Part shown: piece by piece, positions 63,835 through 64,000 of the stretch
How positions within the stretch are numbered: position 1 is the stretch's first letter
How the letters are laid out: every line of letters begins with the position of its first letter
NCBI GenBank assembly: GCA_949987705.1
Contig: OX465283.1
Location: 88,851,313-88,915,312 of the forward strand
DNA from: Thereva unica
Taxonomy: Eukaryota; Arthropoda; Insecta; Diptera; Therevidae
Direction of reading: 5' to 3'
DNA length: 64,000 bases
Notes under the pieces: generated by a model
Told to the model about the DNA's origin: nothing
The model's input: only the letters and a program-made list of their open reading frames with translations
Database searches by the model: none
Made by a program: the position numbers and the translations under genes

Positions 63835-64000
63835 GTTTACCATTGTTAACCATGGTTAACCATAGTAAGGTTTTTGAACGCGCTCCTGATTTCATATTTT
63901 CCCTTTGCAAATGTCAAAATATTTCCAGAAAATAGATGTGTTGAGGTGAATTAATTTCATTAGTTATTATTTGAGAATAAATAAAAATACTGCAAAATTA

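Larger units (their letters stand above)
56398..63886. mobile_element. Palindromic MITE split by gypsy element 2
   Basis: The left end GGAGCGCGTTCAAAAACCTT (56,398) and right end AAGGTTTTTGAACGCGCTCC (63,867-63,886) are perfect inverted repeats. The body has many copies of the TTAACCACGG/GAGTTTTTGAACG and AACCATGGTTAACC motifs on both strands. The gypsy insertion leaves only about 52 bp on the right side. Without it the element is about 480 bp. Confidence 0.75.

Overview
This is a eukaryotic, AT-rich, intergenic-type window that is almost entirely transposable-element sequence. Insect-type non-LTR families (LOA/I-like, Jockey/CR1-like, RTE-like), a copia element primed by the initiator-Met tRNA half-site, two Ty3/gypsy elements, Helitron pieces, many palindromic MITEs and very short introns (52, 55, 53-ish and 86 nt) point to an insect; a fly (Diptera) is my best guess, but that is inference. 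I see no rRNA, tRNA or CRISPR and nothing bacterial.

Layout. 1-4.0 kb: a cut non-LTR reverse-transcriptase (RT) remnant, then a long intact LOA-like ORF2. 5-7 kb: a dispersed non-coding repeat and an I-like RNase H pseudogene. 7.4-7.7 kb (minus): two clean 3' exons of a SAM-domain host gene. 8.6-14.4 kb: a rearranged CR1/Jockey-like element with 1.16-kb inverted arms and a nested TA-flanked MITE. 14.4-19 kb: mostly empty, with a hAT tail. 19.3-20.1 kb (minus): an unassigned spliced gene with 38-residue repeats and a zinc knuckle. 20-28 kb: MITEs, three tandem-repeat blocks and small pol remnants. 28.3-32.7 kb (minus): a near-complete CR1/Jockey-like element. 32.7-38.4 kb: RTE copies, tandem repeats, a MITE. 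38.7-47.8 kb: a decayed Helitron split by a young Ty3/gypsy element (39,414-45,426, LTRs apparently identical). 47.8-49.9 kb: a truncated second CR1-like copy. 50.5-51.3 kb (minus): three 3' exons of a host gene with a cyclic-nucleotide-binding-like fold, with a copia element (51,355-55,958) inserted just upstream. 56.4-63.9 kb: a four-layer nest: palindromic MITE > gypsy element > another MITE and an RTE copy.

The genes do not form a pathway. The retroelements carry self-contained mobility machinery (gag, protease, RT, RNase H, integrase or endonuclease), most broken by one or two small indels. Three sequences look like host or domesticated genes: the SAM gene, the repeat/zinc-knuckle gene and the CNB-like gene. 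The most interesting signal is in the CR1-like family: ORF1 and ORF2 share one frame, separated only by UAA-CUAG in two diverged copies whose linkers differ by exactly 30 nt, which suggests stop-codon readthrough.
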